Part shown: positions 26,681 through 41,652 of the stretch, piece by piece | Numbering within the stretch: position 1 is the stretch's first letter | How the letters are laid out: each line of letters begins with the position of its first letter | Assembly: GCA_017590115.1 (NCBI GenBank) | Contig: JAGGNK010008781.1 | Coordinates: 8,745,789 to 8,809,788 of the forward strand | DNA: 64,000 nucleotides | Source: Montifringilla adamsi | Lineage: Eukaryota; Chordata; Aves; Passeriformes; Passeridae | Direction: 5' to 3' | The notes under the pieces: model-generated | What the model saw: only the letters and a program-made list of their open reading frames with translations | Databases searched by the model: none | What the model was told of the DNA's origin: nothing | Program-made: the position numbers and the translations under genes

Positions 26681-29600
26681 AATATATATTTTTTGACCAT
26701 TCCTGTAATTCTTCTGGTTCTGATGTTGTGAAACAAGAGCTGCAATTTGTGATGAAGGTGCAGATCTACAGATGAATTGTAATGGCCTCAATTTCTGTGT
26801 CACCTTCTGTTTCTTTCATAAGAATGTCTCACATTTGGTTTTGTTTTGCCAACTGTTTTTGCAGTGGACTGGAAGAAGATACTTTCAGTGTGACAGTGTG
26901 TGCTCATTTTCCTTTTGCTGTGCTTGATTGTAGTCATCTACTTTAGTATTTAACCTTGAAATTCAGTGTGGGTTTGGATCCATATCAGTAATTTGGGTGC
27001 TTTTACCAGATTGCTCTTTCTTTTATGCTTGCCACTCAAAAAGCCTTTGTTGGTGACTCCCGCATCTGCCAGAGCTGCTGAAATTTGAGCATTAGTATTG
27101 GAGTCCTTTTGTATTTTCCACTGGGAAAGATGGTACTTGGTTGCCACCTCAAATTCTTTTTGAGATGGGTCTGATTTTTGTTTCTTTGAAAGAAGCAATT
27201 AGTCTTTCTGGCTGCATCCTCTCCTGCATGGGCAAAGTCGCCCTCACACTGGGAAGAAAGAGGAAAAAATACCTCATTTCTGTCAATGCTGTTTACTTTT
27301 TAGGCACAAGAGCTCATGCTGTTAGTTTGTGGCTTTTAATAATGTGAAATTTATTATTGTAGAAATGCCTTGGTTTGCTGGTCTTAGATACTGTGATATG
27401 GGATCTCAGATGTCTCCAGGTACAGAAGTCCATCAGGGAGATATCTGATAATAGGATTTTGGTTACAGCTAAATCCTTCTCTGAGACTTGCAAAGGTAAA
27501 AGATGACACACAAATGCCCTGACACTGTTGCTTGTCACAAACAGCTCTGGAGTAGGAGCATTTAGATAATCTGTTCCAGGGGGCATGAGGGAAGGAGGCA
27601 TCATGGATTGCAGGGATTTATCCAGCAGAAAGCTGTTCCAGGCACATGTGCTGCATGCACTGGCATGCTCGCTTTCATGTTGGTTTTAAGAGCCAAGGAA
27701 TAACAACAAAAAAAAGGTAATTTTTTCATCCTTCATTTTTAAAAGCTTGTTAGTGGCTGCCCTTTATCCCTTTTTTTCCAGCCACTTGACTGTGTGCTTA
27801 TGCAGGGAGAGGATTAAAGTCAAACATGTCATTCTGCTGCTGCTCAGTTGCATACTAAGAGGGCTGAGGCTGAGTGCTGGGCTCTGAAGCACAAACCATG
27901 GCATGGTGTTTTTTCTGCTATGGGACACCCATTTCAGAATTAGCTATGTTTTGTTGTGCTATTTTTTGTCTATTCTTCATTTCAGAGTAAGTTTGGAGGA
28001 CTTTGTGCAGTTATGGCAGTACTTGGCCTCACAGAAATGTCCTTTTGAAGCTCATTCAGTGCATGCAAGGCCTCTGCACTGCCATGTGATCCCTCCCTCT
28101 CACAGGGGCAGAAGGGATAAGCCCTGAGGGAAGGGAACACAAACCATTCCTTGCTTTTTTTAAATGGAAAGCATGAAGAGGAGAATGTTAATATGTAGTT
28201 CAGGGAACGATCTGATTTCAGGAGACTGCAGGGCTGACATGGTCAGTCTGCTGTGGGTTTTCAAACCCCAGAGACCTTCAGACCCAGCAGAAAAGATGGG
28301 GAATGTCTGTGGACAGGTGCTGGCACTGCTCAGTGTGCTGTGGGAATCAAAGCCTCTTTCAGGGTGTACAAACAGTCTGTAAAGCTGTGAAGAAAATGAA
28401 TTTTTAGTTAAGCAATCTCCTCTATTCCTTCAATTCACTTGACAGGGACTTAGGCAGATGTTTCTTAATATTTTATTTCACTGCAAGAGGGGATGGTGTT
28501 TGCCTCCCCCACAAGCAACACTTTGTTACAGAGTAGTTTTCAGTCCTCCTGTCCTCGTCCTCTTGTCCTTCCTTCCTAGTGAAGTGTATCAACATGACAT
28601 AACTTTTATCTGGTATTTAAATGGCTGGAGTGGAGTGTGCAATGATATTTCGTTGCTGTGCGAGGATGATGTAGTGAAATGAGACACTGTAACCAAAACA
28701 GATGGTGCTAATCTTGAGTCTGTCTGCAAGATCTTACAGCATTTAATTAAAATGGTGGTGTAATTCCCATGACACCTTTAACTACAGTTTAAATTCTTGG
28801 ACTATGAACTAAGAGCTTTCTTATGCAGATTTTCACTCATGTGAGTAGTCCTTAGTATGAGTCTCTGGTGGCTTCAGAATAGCTACTTACTTGAATGAAG
28901 CTCTCAAGATGAGACACTAATAAAACTGGCAAACATATATATGGCATTTACATGTTTTATGTTCCAGTTTGAAGCATAAATTGTAGACTAAAGATATTTA
29001 GCAACTACTTTCCTATGTAGAAGCAAACAAAATTCTAGATTAGAGGAATTGTTTAGACTGAGCCTAACTTCAGAGGCTGGTAAATACAATGTTTTAAGGT
29101 ACTCTTGGCAGTTTAACATGTTCCCCTCGGTTGGAGGGGCATTTGATGAAAGCTTTTATATTTCCTTTGTTTAACTGAAATGTGTTCGTAGAAGTGATGA
29201 GGTGTGGTTTGGTTTTTACATTGCTTGCATTGGCTTTTAAAGATCATTAAAGAAAGTTATGTTTGAAGCACTGGGCAGACCTGAATTTGTCTGAGTGGCA
29301 CCTTTTAGGCAAGCAACTGGGAAGTATTTTTATACTTGGTTTTTGTTTTGTTTCAAATTGGAGAAGTGTGAAAAATAAAAAGATCTGAAATCTGCCATGT
29401 TGAAAGTCTTTGAGAAAGCAGGGTTGAAGCTGAAGGCCTGTGTGATTGATATCTGGTTCTTTTATTCATCATATGATCTTACCTCCTTTCCAATGTATCC
29501 TTCCTATTTTGAAAATACCAGATGATTTTCTACACTCTGCAGCCTGACTCTGTCTTAGCTTTTTTTACTTTTCTGTATGATTTGAAACAGAGAAAATAAC

Positions 29601-32600
29601 ACATTTGTATACTTTCAGTAATTGTTTTTGATGTAGCAAAGCACAAAGTGGTTCAAAAATAGCTCTGTTTTACACTTGATGTGGCCAAATACAAGAATTT
29701 GTCCAACTTTTGATACTCTCCCTGTTTGTCCTTCTGTTGTGTCTATATTATTGTATAATCTCTCCAAGGGAGCTTTGTGTATTAAAATGGGTGGAATTAC
29801 TCAAGTGATCTGGAGAAGTTAATTTAGAGTTGGCCTGTCCATTTCCCATAAAACAGAGGCCAAAAAGCATTTGGTGGAGATGGGAAATAAAAGAGGAGGT
29901 GGAAGATGGGTTTGTTTGTGTTCCATCTGCAAGGGCTGCAGAAGAGGAAAGCAGTCACAGTGGCTACCCAGCACTAATTATATCTTCAGGGTTGCTGGGA
30001 GCATGCCAGCACCAAGTTGTGCACTGTGAAATGTTACTGGGGAATTGTGATTTTTAGTAGCCTAAACTCTGCCAATCTGAGTGGAGCACGATGAGATCAG
30101 CAGAAGACCCTACCAGCCTGCCTATTATTGTGATTTAAGCCTGAAGGGGGAAAAGAATGAGAGCTTAGGTTTTCTGTCTCCTAGGAATTCGCATTCGTGG
30201 ATGGTGTCCTGGATCCCTGAGCTGTGGCAGGTACATGTGGAGGTGTCTGTATTTAGGGCAGCAGGGTGTGAAGGAAAGTGCTAATTTGCTTTCTGTGTCT
30301 CTCTGCTTGTCTGTGTGTGCAGGGGGGATCAGAGGTTTGAACACTCAGCTCATCTCTTTTGAGGCTGTTTCACTCTGCAGGGTGTGATGATGGTCGCTGA
30401 AACCTGAGTTTGTGTTCCTTTCCAAGGGACTTTTTGTGATCACTCTAAGGCTGTGCATCTGAATAAAGACTTTGGCAATGCACTGTTTTCATTAATGCCT
30501 ATTTTTGGGGGATATTTTGAGTGGTTTTGGATGCCTGTGTGGAATTTGAACACACTCTTCTACCCTGACAGCTGCTTTTGAAAACATCAGAAACAGATCT
30601 TCTTGTGTCTTGGGAATTACTCTGTAAGAAGTTGGATGTTAGTGAAGGGTTTGGGTATTACTGTTAGAGATCCAATTTCTGTTTCTTTACACACTTGGCC
30701 CAGTGCGTTTAGAACTGGCGTCTCACAAATATTCTGTGTCCAAGTGCAGTTGCTGAACTTAGAAAAAAACTCCATTTCAAAACAGCCCCACTTATCTGAG
30801 CTGTTAAACCCTTCACAGCACAGTCCTCCATAACACATGTTCCTTTATAAACCAAAGCAAAAATCTCATTTAATGCATGATTTGTTAACAGTGTTGGATA
30901 ATAATAAGTATTTGTAAGTTCCTTGTTTTTTTTGGTGAGGCTTTGTAGTTTTAAAAACATTGTAGCAACTGCAATAAGCCAAAACTATGTGTATGGGAAG
31001 AGATGCAAGAAACGCAGTCAGTTACATCACCTGGCGAGAGTTCTGCTTTGTTCTGCATTCATCTCTAGCCAGTTGTGTGTTAAACAGCATGTTCACAGTT
31101 TTGTCCTCAGGTTGGCAATTTTGGTTTCTGTCTCAGTGTTTCAGGCTGCTTTCAAACCAGCAGTTTTACTAATCAGAGCATCTCTGCCCTCCCTGACCTG
31201 CTTTGCTGTCCTCAGACTTCCCGGTACAAGCATCTCTGTGGCTGTTTAATGAATCAGGTGTGGGGACTGATCTGAGTAGAGGAAAAAGTCGTTTAATCCA
31301 ACCCTTCTGGGTTTGAGTCAGCCCAGCTCAGTGTGAATGTCTGAGCAGCAGCTGAGTGCTGCAGGGAAGGCACCCAGGCCAAGCCTGGTGCTCTGGCACC
31401 AGTGCTTGCTTGTGTTGGTTGAGGTGTACAGGAACAGCAGTCTGGGTGCACTGAAGGTTGTGTTTTATCTGATTGGAGCTGCCCCTGACAGGGGAGATCC
31501 CACTCTGCTCTCCCTCCTCTCCTGGGGCTGCTCAGTGATTCCCTGGCTGCAGGGTGCTAAGCCTGGAAATATTTGTGTTTCTCTTGCTTTCTCTTGTTTA
31601 AATTGGTGAAGTGATCCCATTCACGGAATGATTCCATGAGCAGTATATCCAGTGTCAGACTGGGACATGGAAATGTGTGGCTGGGGCTGAAGAGGAGGAC
31701 AAGGCTGTGTTGGGTCAGCCTGTGCTCACTGCCAGTGAAGCACAAATGAAACCACATTTGGCTCTTCAGAGCAGTTCTCAGAACCACAGCCCACTGCTTG
31801 TCTTGTCTGTGCAAACCCTGCTACAGATGGAAGCCTCTTCAAACCAGGGCTGTTGGTTTGTTTAAAGAAATTAATGTAAATAAATCCCCATGTGGATGCA
31901 GATCTTTTCCCTATAGTGTGTTAAATACTTTACACAGAACATCAGTAGAGGCGTAGAATGTGTGTAAGTGTTTTGGGTGTAGTCTGCTCTTGTGTATCCC
32001 TTCTGGATTCAAATTTCTATTTGAATTCAGTTTTAATTAACATGAGGACACAATCCAGAAGTTCTGAGGGATTAGTACTGATGCTTACCTATTAAAAATT
32101 TAAACAGAAACAGACATATCCCAATACATGTGCTGAACCACATCTCTGCAACTCAAACTGGGAAACGATGTGTGAGAGCTCATTTAATGCTGCTGCTGAG
32201 TCCAAAGCCCCAGGACTTGTCTCTCCCTTTTTTTGGGAGTCTCTGTGTGTGTGGGTGGGCACTGGTGTGATCCAGGTTAGTAGTTTATCATTCCTCACAG
32301 TCCACAGAATTACAGACTCCAGGAGTTAGCACAGAATTAAACTGGGTGCAGCTCTGCTGAGTTCGCTGTGCTTTCCTTGACTCTGTTTCGTCCCTCCTCT
32401 GGGGGGATGTTGGGGTGATACCTCTGAGCTGGCGGGAAGCCACAGGAGCCTCTTTGCTCTTTGAAACAGCCGAGCTCTGGCTTTTGCTGTGTGGATCAAG
32501 CGAGTGCTGCTGTTGGGCAACGTCCTTTGTTCAGTTGGGTTTTTTGGTTTTGGTTTTCATCATCTTCCTGTTCTATGCTCTTTGTGACTTAGCATATGTT

Positions 32601-34097
32601 CTTAGCTGGTTATGGCACAAACATTTAACATCATTTTTTCACAGGTTGTCTATGCTGGCATTAATTCTTGGTGTTTTGTGGTCTGTAGTTACATTCATTG
32701 TCCTGCTCCAGAAACTCTGCCCATTCCTTTTCCAAGCTGTAGCTGGGGATGCATGTAGAACAGATGTAGATGTTTTGGAGGAGTGCTTTCTTAGACTGTT
32801 ATTTAGTGTATGAGGTGTTCCAGCACCCTGCTATGGAAAAAATAACTTTACTCCTTCCATTTTGCCTCTTCCTCCTGCATTCCCCTGCCTTTGTCATGCC
32901 ATGAAGGTGGCACATGGCTGTGTATCTCAGCCACTCTGGACTATCTTTTCCCATTTCCTTCTCCATAGCTCCCAACCCTGTGGATGGCTGATCAGCATTT
33001 CTGTCTGAGTGCAAGAGCTGAGTGCTGGCTGTCCCTCCAGCTGGGACAATCCAGGACTGGTGTCCTGCTGGCAGGATATAGGATGCCAGTCCCTTCTGCC
33101 TTGTGGAGCTAAAGATGACTGGTGGTTTAGGGGCCTGCAAACAATAAACCAAATTTCCTTGCTGTTCAGTGTTCCGTAGGTTTTTTTCCCCTTCTCAGTG
33201 CAGTATTGAGTGGCCATGTGCCTGGTGAGGCCTCTTCAGAGGTCAGTTAAATGGGCAATCTGGACAATCAGTGTTTGGGGAAATAGTCCTTGAGGCAGAG
33301 TCCCAAGAGCTGTAGCCATGGGCCAGAGCCCTGCTGTGCCAGGCAGTATACAGGAATGAGGTGAAACTGTTTTAAAGAATGTCTTTACAAAATCCAAGAA
33401 ATACTTGTGGTTTTTGCTCTGTTGTTGGTATGATGAGCATCACCTTCAGCTCCTCAGCAGTTCACCAGCCAGCTCTTGAACCAGGCAGACTCCTTTCACC
33501 TACTGTGGTGGACAGAAGTAATTTTTAGAGTCTAAACTTGTAAATGGACTAAGTTTGTGGACTTGAAAAGGGAAATCCTTTTGTATGTGATGGGGAATTT
33601 TGGTTTTGGAGAAGAAGTTGAATGTCATTACACAGGTGATGACAATGGGAGGAATACGCGATCCGCAAGTCTTTTGTTTTCTTTAGGAATAAAAATTCAT
33701 TCCTGCAGTCGGTGTTTCCAGTGCTGGGTCTTTCCCTTGTCCCTGGCAATGCCCTCTTGTCAGATGTGTAGCTGCTGCCCTGGAGTGTTTGCACTCCTTG
33801 TGGCAGACCAGCTGGCTGTTCCTGCAGGAGCACTTGGGAGCTGAGCACCAGCTGCCTCTGGGCAGCCAAGGGAAGGTGTGAACACTGGAAATGGAGCAGT
33901 GGAGGGAATAGCAGCAGCAGGAATGTGGTAACAGGTAGAGTACAAGCCCACTGTGAGCAGGGTATGCACACACCAGTTGTGTTTGATAACAGCCAGACTT
34001 TCCTGGGGGTATTCCCTGTCCCTTGCTGGAGAGTGGAGAGAAAGGGGAGGCTACAGCAGGGGTGGGGCAAACTGGGAGTGGAGGAAAATGTCAGAAT

Positions 34098-34525
34098 CAC
34101 AGAACACCCTGTGTTGGAAGTGACCCACCAGGATCATTGAATCCAACTCCTCGCCCTGCCCAGGACACCTCAACAATCCCACCCTGTGCATCCTTGAGAT
34201 CATTCAAACACCCCTAGAGCTCTGGCAGCATTGGGGCCATGCCCATTCCCTGGGGAAGCTGTTCAGCGCCCAAAGAAAACCTTTCCCAAATGTCTGGATA
34301 GCAAATATGTTCTTTTCATTTTTCCTTGATGATTAACAAGAGAATTTTGTCTGGTTGAGAGGCAGCAAATGGCAACTTTCCATATTCTGCTTTTGTTCAT
34401 TTGAACAAAATAAAAATAAAACCCCCATTTGCTAAACCTGTAATGGCACAATGTGAAACTGTTACAGCTTTTCCAGTAAGTCACTGGTTTTCTTAATTAC
34501 TGTGGTACTTTGTGACTTCCAAGTG
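34098..34525. repeat. Direct repeat copy B (CR1 piece plus shared flank)
   Basis: This is the partner of 14852-15260, in the same orientation and 19.25 kb downstream, ending 383 bp before exon 2. It begins with an antisense CR1 3' end (AGAATCACAGAACACC from 34093, then GACCCACCAGGATCATTGAA) and continues into the same non-CR1 flank as copy A. Similarity stops just after the shared TACTTTGTG and CAAGTG words. The copies differ by many substitutions and small indels, so the duplication is not recent. Confidence 0.85.
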
Positions 34526-34908
34526 ACTAACTTTTGGGCTGACACAAAGCTCACGTGGCCACCAAGCAGCCTGTAGGAAATGAGCCCTATTGCCTCTCCC
34601 TGTTTTTGTTTTTTTTTTTCCTTTCTAACTTGTAAGATGACAATAAGGTTGAATGAAACTGTTGGAAATGAATAGAAATTAATAGAAGTGAGTCAGGTTG
34701 TGGTGAAAACCTAAAGGCAGGGGTAAGCCAGGTTTATTCAGTGCTGTTTCTAAATTCTTTTCCTTGAAGGGGAATAAAGGAAAATATATGAATAGGAGGA
34801 TTTTTGAACTTGAATTGAGGAATTAACCAATGAAAATAAAAAAATATGACTATAACTAAATTATGAAGTGATCCAATGACTCTTTTCTTCTTTTTTTGTT
34901 TCCCATAG

Positions 34909-35214
<306 letters not shown>

Positions 35215-35408
35215 TAACTTGCTACCTTATGTGATTTTGTCATAATTCATGCTTTAAGACCTACAGGAAAACAAAAAACCTGTAAGTTTGACTTTTTTTG
35301 CTGTGTGATAAAATACAAAGTGAAACTTGAACTCGGACCTGTAGTCAACATCATGACTTGGATTTTTGTGGAACCTCTGAAAGTAAATTCTAGTTCCTAG
35401 GAATGGTG

Positions 35409-35425
35409 TTAATAATAATAATACC
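35409..35425. repeat. (AAT)5 microsatellite
   Basis: TTAATAATAATAATACC holds about five AAT units, close to exon 2. Confidence 0.85.
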
Positions 35426-36701
35426 CCAGCTCTGGCATAAGGGAGTAGCTGATGGAATAAATCACCTCTCCTGCAGAGTCAGGTGAACTCCGTGGCACCC
35501 CAGGTAAATCTGTGAGGTCAGGACTTGCTCCTTGCTCGTGCTGCGGGATTTGAGCATGATCCAAGGCGAGTTGCAACAAGTGAGTGGAATAGGAGGCAGG
35601 AAGATGCAGGTAGGTCAGAGGTGACAGTGATGAGTTGGTGATTATAGGCTTTGTGTAACTGGGATTGTCCTCAGAGTCACCAGCATGTGGAGCCTTAACA
35701 TGATCAAGTTACTTCTACTGTGTCTGTTGTGATCCTGTTTGGGTTTGACTATATGCAGTGTGTATTATTTTCTGTTTGGTGGTGTATTGTTGCTATGACA
35801 AGTCTTAGTTTGTCTGAACTAAAAGGTGTTTTATTAGGCTGATGAATTTTACCTCTCTTTTCACCTTGTGTCTTGCAAGAAAACAACTGAAGTTCACTAG
35901 TTCTGGAATAAAAACAGTAGTTAAAAAAGCCCGAGACAATCATATGGATCAGGTTCTGGTTTCTTGCAATAATTTTTTATCCTTGTGGCCTTTAGACCTT
36001 CTGGTGACTTGGTGATAAAATTTGTTTCAAGTACACAGTATATTTTGTTTATCAAGTGTGCTTGAGTTGTCTCTTATCTCCCACCTGTACCCTGCACTGT
36101 TGAGTCCTGGGTTATGGTATATTCATTTCTTTTAATTCTGTTCAAAGCACCGTTCCAAACTTCCTGCTTTGATGGCTGCCAGATTGTTTATTTGGCACCA
36201 GAGCCTGTGAAATCACAGATATGAAGGCCTGGGTACCTTGGGGCGTGTTCCACGCAGGTAGCCCTGTGATCATGTATAATTAAAGAGATGGCTCACAAGT
36301 GCTGTGCTGAGCCATTCCACTGACATTCATTTTTTATGAGGCACCTGTTTTGAATGAGGGAATGGGTAATATTTCTACTTACCCAGCAAAGCTTTAATAA
36401 TATATGCTTTTCTCTTAGTGAAATATAGTTTATTTAATATTTCAAATGCAGTAGATGGGACTTAAGTGTCTTTTTATTTGAGGGGAGTTGCAGGTGATGC
36501 TTCAGTTTCTGTTGTAAATTGATGGAGCTTGTTTATATCTGACATCTCGGTTACAACAATGTGATGCTGCTTCCAGTGGTGGTGGTATGGAAATCCACTT
36601 AAATGTCTGGACAGCTGAACCTTCTTCTGCTGGGTGCAGTATGGGGCAGAGTATAGCAAAGCAGCACTGTCACACATTGTTTTCCTGGTTCAAAATTATA
36701 T

Positions 36702-37200
36702 GGAATCACAGAATTATTTAGCTCAGAAAAGACTTCCAAGGTCATTGAGTCCAACTTGTGTCTCATCCCCCAGCCAGAGCACTGAGTGCCACATCCAGGT
36801 GTTCCTTGGACACCTCCAGGGATGGGAACTCCACCACCTCCCTGGCAGCCCCAGCCAGTGTTTAACACCCCTTCATGCAGAAATTCCTTGGTGTCCAACC
36901 TGAGACTCCCCTGGCACACCTGAGGCCGTTCCCTCTCCTCCTGTCCCTGTTCCCTGGGAGCACAGCCTGACCCACTGCCTGTCCCCTCCTGTCAAGAGTT
37001 GTGCAGAGCCACAAGGTCCCCCCTGAGCCTCCTTTTCTCCAGGCTGATCCCCTTTCCCAGCTCCCTCAGCTGCTCCTAGGGCTCCAGCCCCTTCCCCAGC
37101 TCCATTCCCTTCCCTGGACATGCTCCAGCCCCTCAAGGTCCTTCCTGAGCTGAGGGGCTCAGAACTGGACACAGCACTTGAGGTGTTCCTGCATCCAGGC
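36702..37200 (-). mobile_element. CR1 LINE 3' fragment, about 0.5 kb (antisense)
   Basis: This is the longest recognisable CR1 copy in the window. Read on the minus strand it runs from a truncated internal end (near 37200) to the 3' terminus at 36702. Landmarks on the plus strand are GGAATCACAGAATTATTTAG, AAGGTCATTGAGTCCAAC, GGCCGTTCCCTCTCCTCCTG, AAGGTCCCCCCTGAGCCTCC, TTTTCTCCAGGCTGATCCCC and CTGGACACAGCACTTGAGGT. It lies in intron 2, opposite to the direction of MED13L transcription, and carries no intact reading frame. Confidence 0.95.
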
Positions 37201-39120
37201 TGGAGCCTTCAAATCAGTAACTTCTAAGTGGAATTCAATCTGAAACTCATTTGTTGTCATGTGTGTAAATCCTACAAGGATAGATTTCCTTGTTCTATAT
37301 TAAAAGCACATTGAAACACTTGTAGTGACTTATCAGATATAGTTCAAAGTGATGTAAATTGTGTAGGTGTTGTACATTTTCCGCTGATAGAGCTGTTGGG
37401 CTCTGTTCAGTACATTTTAGAGTTCAAACATCAGTATTGACTAATATTGAGCCTCAAATTCTGCCAGAACAAGGCATTTATGTCCATTGATTCCTTGGGA
37501 TAGGACAAAGGACACAGTTTGTGTTCACTGCTTCATGCAGCCAGAAGGCAAAAGGAACAAGTTTATTCTGCTTTTTGTTATAAACAGGCCACAATACTGA
37601 GCTATTTGATAGTTGAAATTAGCTTCCTGAAAATATAAAGGGCTTTTCCATGTGGGCATACAAACAGAAAATAGGAAAATTACTGAAGCAGAGTTTTCCT
37701 TGCCTGTCAGCTGGGCCAGGGTAACATGATGCCTTTTTCTGGTATAACGTGCTCAGGAAATGAGCTGCATTGGCTTAAAATGCTGTTCCTGCAGGTTGGA
37801 TTGTCACTGTGACTTAGAGTTCCATGGCCAGAACTTTGTTCTTGTGCTGTATTCACATTTTCAGGAGTACAAGTCCCAGGAATCTGATGCTGCAAATCCA
37901 AGAGGAAGACTAGAGTCTATCCAAAACACTGACATCTGAGATATAGGGGCTATAGGGAATAATGCCTGTTAGTAAGGTCATGAATTCTTATCATGAATAA
38001 AGTTTTGGATTTCTCTTTTCCTGCCTAGGACTTGTGCTTTGAAAGTGAAATATTTTAGTGATAATTAAATTTTAAAGAATTTAATTTTTAAATATTATGT
38101 TTTATTAATTCAAGTCTAAATTATAATTTTTTTTTTTTTTTCTGGATAAGAGAGTCACTCCAGTAGTGCTGTGTGATATTTACTGCTTTCAGTAAACAGA
38201 GGAAAAGTCTAAACTAAGGCTTTGTTTTCAGAAGCACTTCAAAAACTTTTGCTCATGAACTCTTTCTCTTCATAACACTGAAGATTTGGTAAACAACAAA
38301 TCTGCCATTAGTAAAAGAATTTCAAATAGTCATAGGGAAAACAACTTAGTGTTGTAAACAGGAGGTATGAGGAGAATTGTTTATGTAGTAGCTTTCCAAA
38401 ACTGTGGATAATTAAATGCTGTCATGGGAGATTAAGTAAAAACAATTATTTGCAGAGCAGTTATAGATCAGTGGAGTGGTTGGATTAACCAAGGAGCTGG
38501 GAACTTCAGAGGTCTCTCTTGCACATTCTCCTACATTTCTTCTTCCTGCCAGCCTTGACTGTGGTGTTCTGGTTTTTATTGTGCTGGCATTTAAAACTGG
38601 ACGAGAGGTTGAAGATCTTTATTCAATCCTGGGTGGAAAAAGCTGATTGGGGTGGGGTCAGTGAGTGGGGAAAAACCGGAGTGGCTCTGTAAATCTGAAA
38701 AAGTTGGTTGTGCTTAAGTTTGTTGAAGTTTGGTTTTCTGAAGGATAAATGGTATTTAATGATATTGCCTGGAGAGGTTTGGCAACTGTTCCAGCCACAG
38801 TACCTTTTCCTATAAATCCATTTTTTTGTGCATCTGACACAAGTGGAAGGAGAGGAGGGAGTGTCTGACTGTTGGCAGTGTTTTTGACAGAAACGTTGTG
38901 GATTTGCAAGTTGCAGAGCTCTCATTTGCATTTGGTGACCAAACACCATCTGGAGCATCATGGAGAATTTAGACTCAACTCTTGGGTTTTCTCTCTTCTC
39001 CCACCCCTGTCCTAGACCCTGTGGGTTCCACAGAGATTACAGGGAAGGGAGATCTGTTCTTCAGTTCCCATCTTTCCAAAAGCCAAGAGCACTTTGCCCT
39101 GACATTTTACACCACTCCAA

Positions 39121-39176
39121 CAGTTGGACTTGATGATCTTGTGGGTCTCTTTCAACTCAGAATATTCTGTAATTCT
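39121..39176 (+). mobile_element. CR1 LINE, extreme 3' end (sense)
   Basis: GTTGGACTTGATGATCTTGT, then GGTCTCTTTCAACTCAGAAT and ATTCTGTAATTCT, is a CR1 terminal fragment of about 55 bp. Confidence 0.85.
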
Positions 39177-41596
39177 CTTGACAGTTTTGTCTATCAATTT
39201 ATAATCTCTGTTCTGGATTTATGGACATATTCCACTTGGTCTGCTGCATTTGTGGTACAGAATATTGGCATTCTCAGGGATTATGATGTGTACCACTACT
39301 GAGAATACAGGTTGGTGATAGTAAGCACAGCACTGGAGGTGGACTCTGGAAGGCTGGCAGGAGACAGGAGCTTGAAAATGAATACATTCTGGGTGTTTGA
39401 TAGTTCTTTAGGTAAAACTAGATCTTTCCATCAGCTTAGTAGCTTGTGTGCCTGAACTCACTGATTCTGGTAGGTATTTGGGATTTCCATCTATATATTG
39501 CAGATGACCCATTAATTTCTGGAGCTGCTTCCCCAGAAAAATGATACTATTTCAATTTCTGCTGTGTAGAATATAAGAATTTGGATGGAAATGCTTATGA
39601 AGAATAGATGATCTTGAATGAATTAGGCAATTCTTTCCTGAAAGATTATTGTACAGGATCTTTGCAGCTTGGTAAGTTTAAAAATGTAGCTGAAATTTGA
39701 GCTATGACAGGAAAAACCTGGAGCTTCGGCTCATTCCTGTTTATGAATTCTTGGCATATCGGGCTGGCGCAGCCGTAATCCCCTGGTGCTGATAAAAGTG
39801 AGGAGGGAAAAATGCTGCCTGTAGGAAGAGCTGTGTGCAGGGCACCCACATTAACCCATGTGGTTGTGGCCCAAAATTAATTTCTCTTATTGTTTCTCTA
39901 TCTGAAATTTGCTGTTTTTTACCTAGAGGAAAGCAGAACATTGTCAGCTCTGTTTTTAAGGATCTTTCCTGAGGAGAACAACTTGCCCCAGAACTCAGTT
40001 TAGTTGTTTTTATTCCTGCTAGGAAGGGTTCTTGATGCTCTCTTATGAACTGCCAGACTTCAAAGTTTCATTTACCAGTCAAGTCTTCTAAATCAAGTCA
40101 GTGTTTAACCTGTAAATGTTTAGTAGTTGGTGCTTGTCAGCATTTAGTAGGGATTAAAAGAACAACAATGGAAAACTTGGAAAAAATTATATTTTTTGTT
40201 TCCACTAGTGTAAAAGAGAATAAAGTAGTGAAAAATCTACTTTCCATTTCAATTTGGGCCTATTTAAGGTTCTTTCAGGGTACTGTCTTATTTCTGCAAT
40301 TGTGAGAAAGTGGGAGCTCTGTCAGGAATTAGAGTATTTTCTAAGCTCTGTGTAGTGAGATAGGTTAATTATTGAATGAGAAGATGTTCCTGTCTATTCA
40401 AACACATTTTAAGAGTGTGAAGCAATGCGTGAAATGAAGACTGAGCCCCCTTGCTGTGAAATGGGTGTTCAAATGAGAATGCTCCTCAGTTTTCATTCTA
40501 CTATGAGATTATGGCAGGGGGCAAGAAAGGAGGGAGTTGCTGGAATTGCATTACAGCTGACTTGGAGACTTCCTTGGATTTGCCCAAAGGTTGTTCCTGG
40601 GATCCCTGGGCTTTGGTGAAAGCATGGGATGTGTATTACAACAATTTTCTGCACTCTTGAGTAACTCCATAAACCCCACAACTCTTGTCATGCCCAGTGG
40701 TACCAGGAAAGAGAGCAGCCAGGGCATGGAAAAGCAGTTCATGAACAAGGAATAAAGGATCTGAAATGCAAGGCTTTTGGAAGGCTTTCCATTTAAAAAG
40801 CAGCAATGAATATCAAGCAGCTGAGTACCACTTATTAATAATTTGAAGTGAAATCTGAAAATGGTTAATTGCCGGTTCTTGAGCGCAGAGTGGAATTAAC
40901 AAGTAGGTTCCTGTGACAGAAGACTTTATTGGAATATTAAGTTACTGAAAAGTCTGTTTCTGGCTTGATTATTTTCAATAAGATAAGTAATTTGCATTTT
41001 CTTAATTGCCTAGCATAGATTATTCCCAAAGACATGAAAACAAAGTTCAACTTTTCCATTCTTTTGGCCAGAAGATGGGATTGAAAAGTGAATTCCTACT
41101 TTCTCAGCCCGCAGAATTGTTCTGTGACCCTTATATCTGACACTGGTAATTGGTGTCCAGTGATTGCCAGTTGAAGTTCAGCTTAGACAAAATAAACTTT
41201 TTCTTTTAAGCAGGCATATTAAATGAGGTTATTATGCCATCATTTGGGATTAAGGAATTGCTTCATGGGAAAATGCCAACTCCTTTTATACACATGAAGT
41301 TGACAAGAGCCTTATTGTGTCTGGGCGAGATGTCTTCATTTTGTTTTGCTTTATTTTAAAATAAATGTTCTTCCCACCACTTCTACTCCTTTTATTTGAA
41401 AGTTGGGTTTTGGGAGTCTTTAAAAAAAAATTAAAACTGAGTGTCCTGTTTGGAATTCTGATTGCACTTACCTTTGCCTTAATTCCTCTTTCCTGCAGTG
41501 GTTTTGTCTCCACATGAACAGGGAATCTCAGTGTTCAGAGCAGGATCCAATGAGTACATGTGGCATTTGTGAATTCATTACCAATTCTAGTCAAGA

Positions 41597-41652
41597 AATG
41601 GACCTTACTGATCTGTGTGGGTCCATTCCAGCTCAGGATATTCCATGGGTCA
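41597..41652 (+). mobile_element. Degenerate CR1 3' end (sense)
   Basis: ATGGACCTTACTGATCTGTG followed by GGGTCCATTCCAGCTCAGGA and ATATTCCATGG resembles the CR1 terminus with several substitutions. Confidence 0.65.

Noticed and set aside
36873..37172. 99-codon minus-strand frame
   Set aside because: It lies wholly within an antisense CR1 3' fragment.
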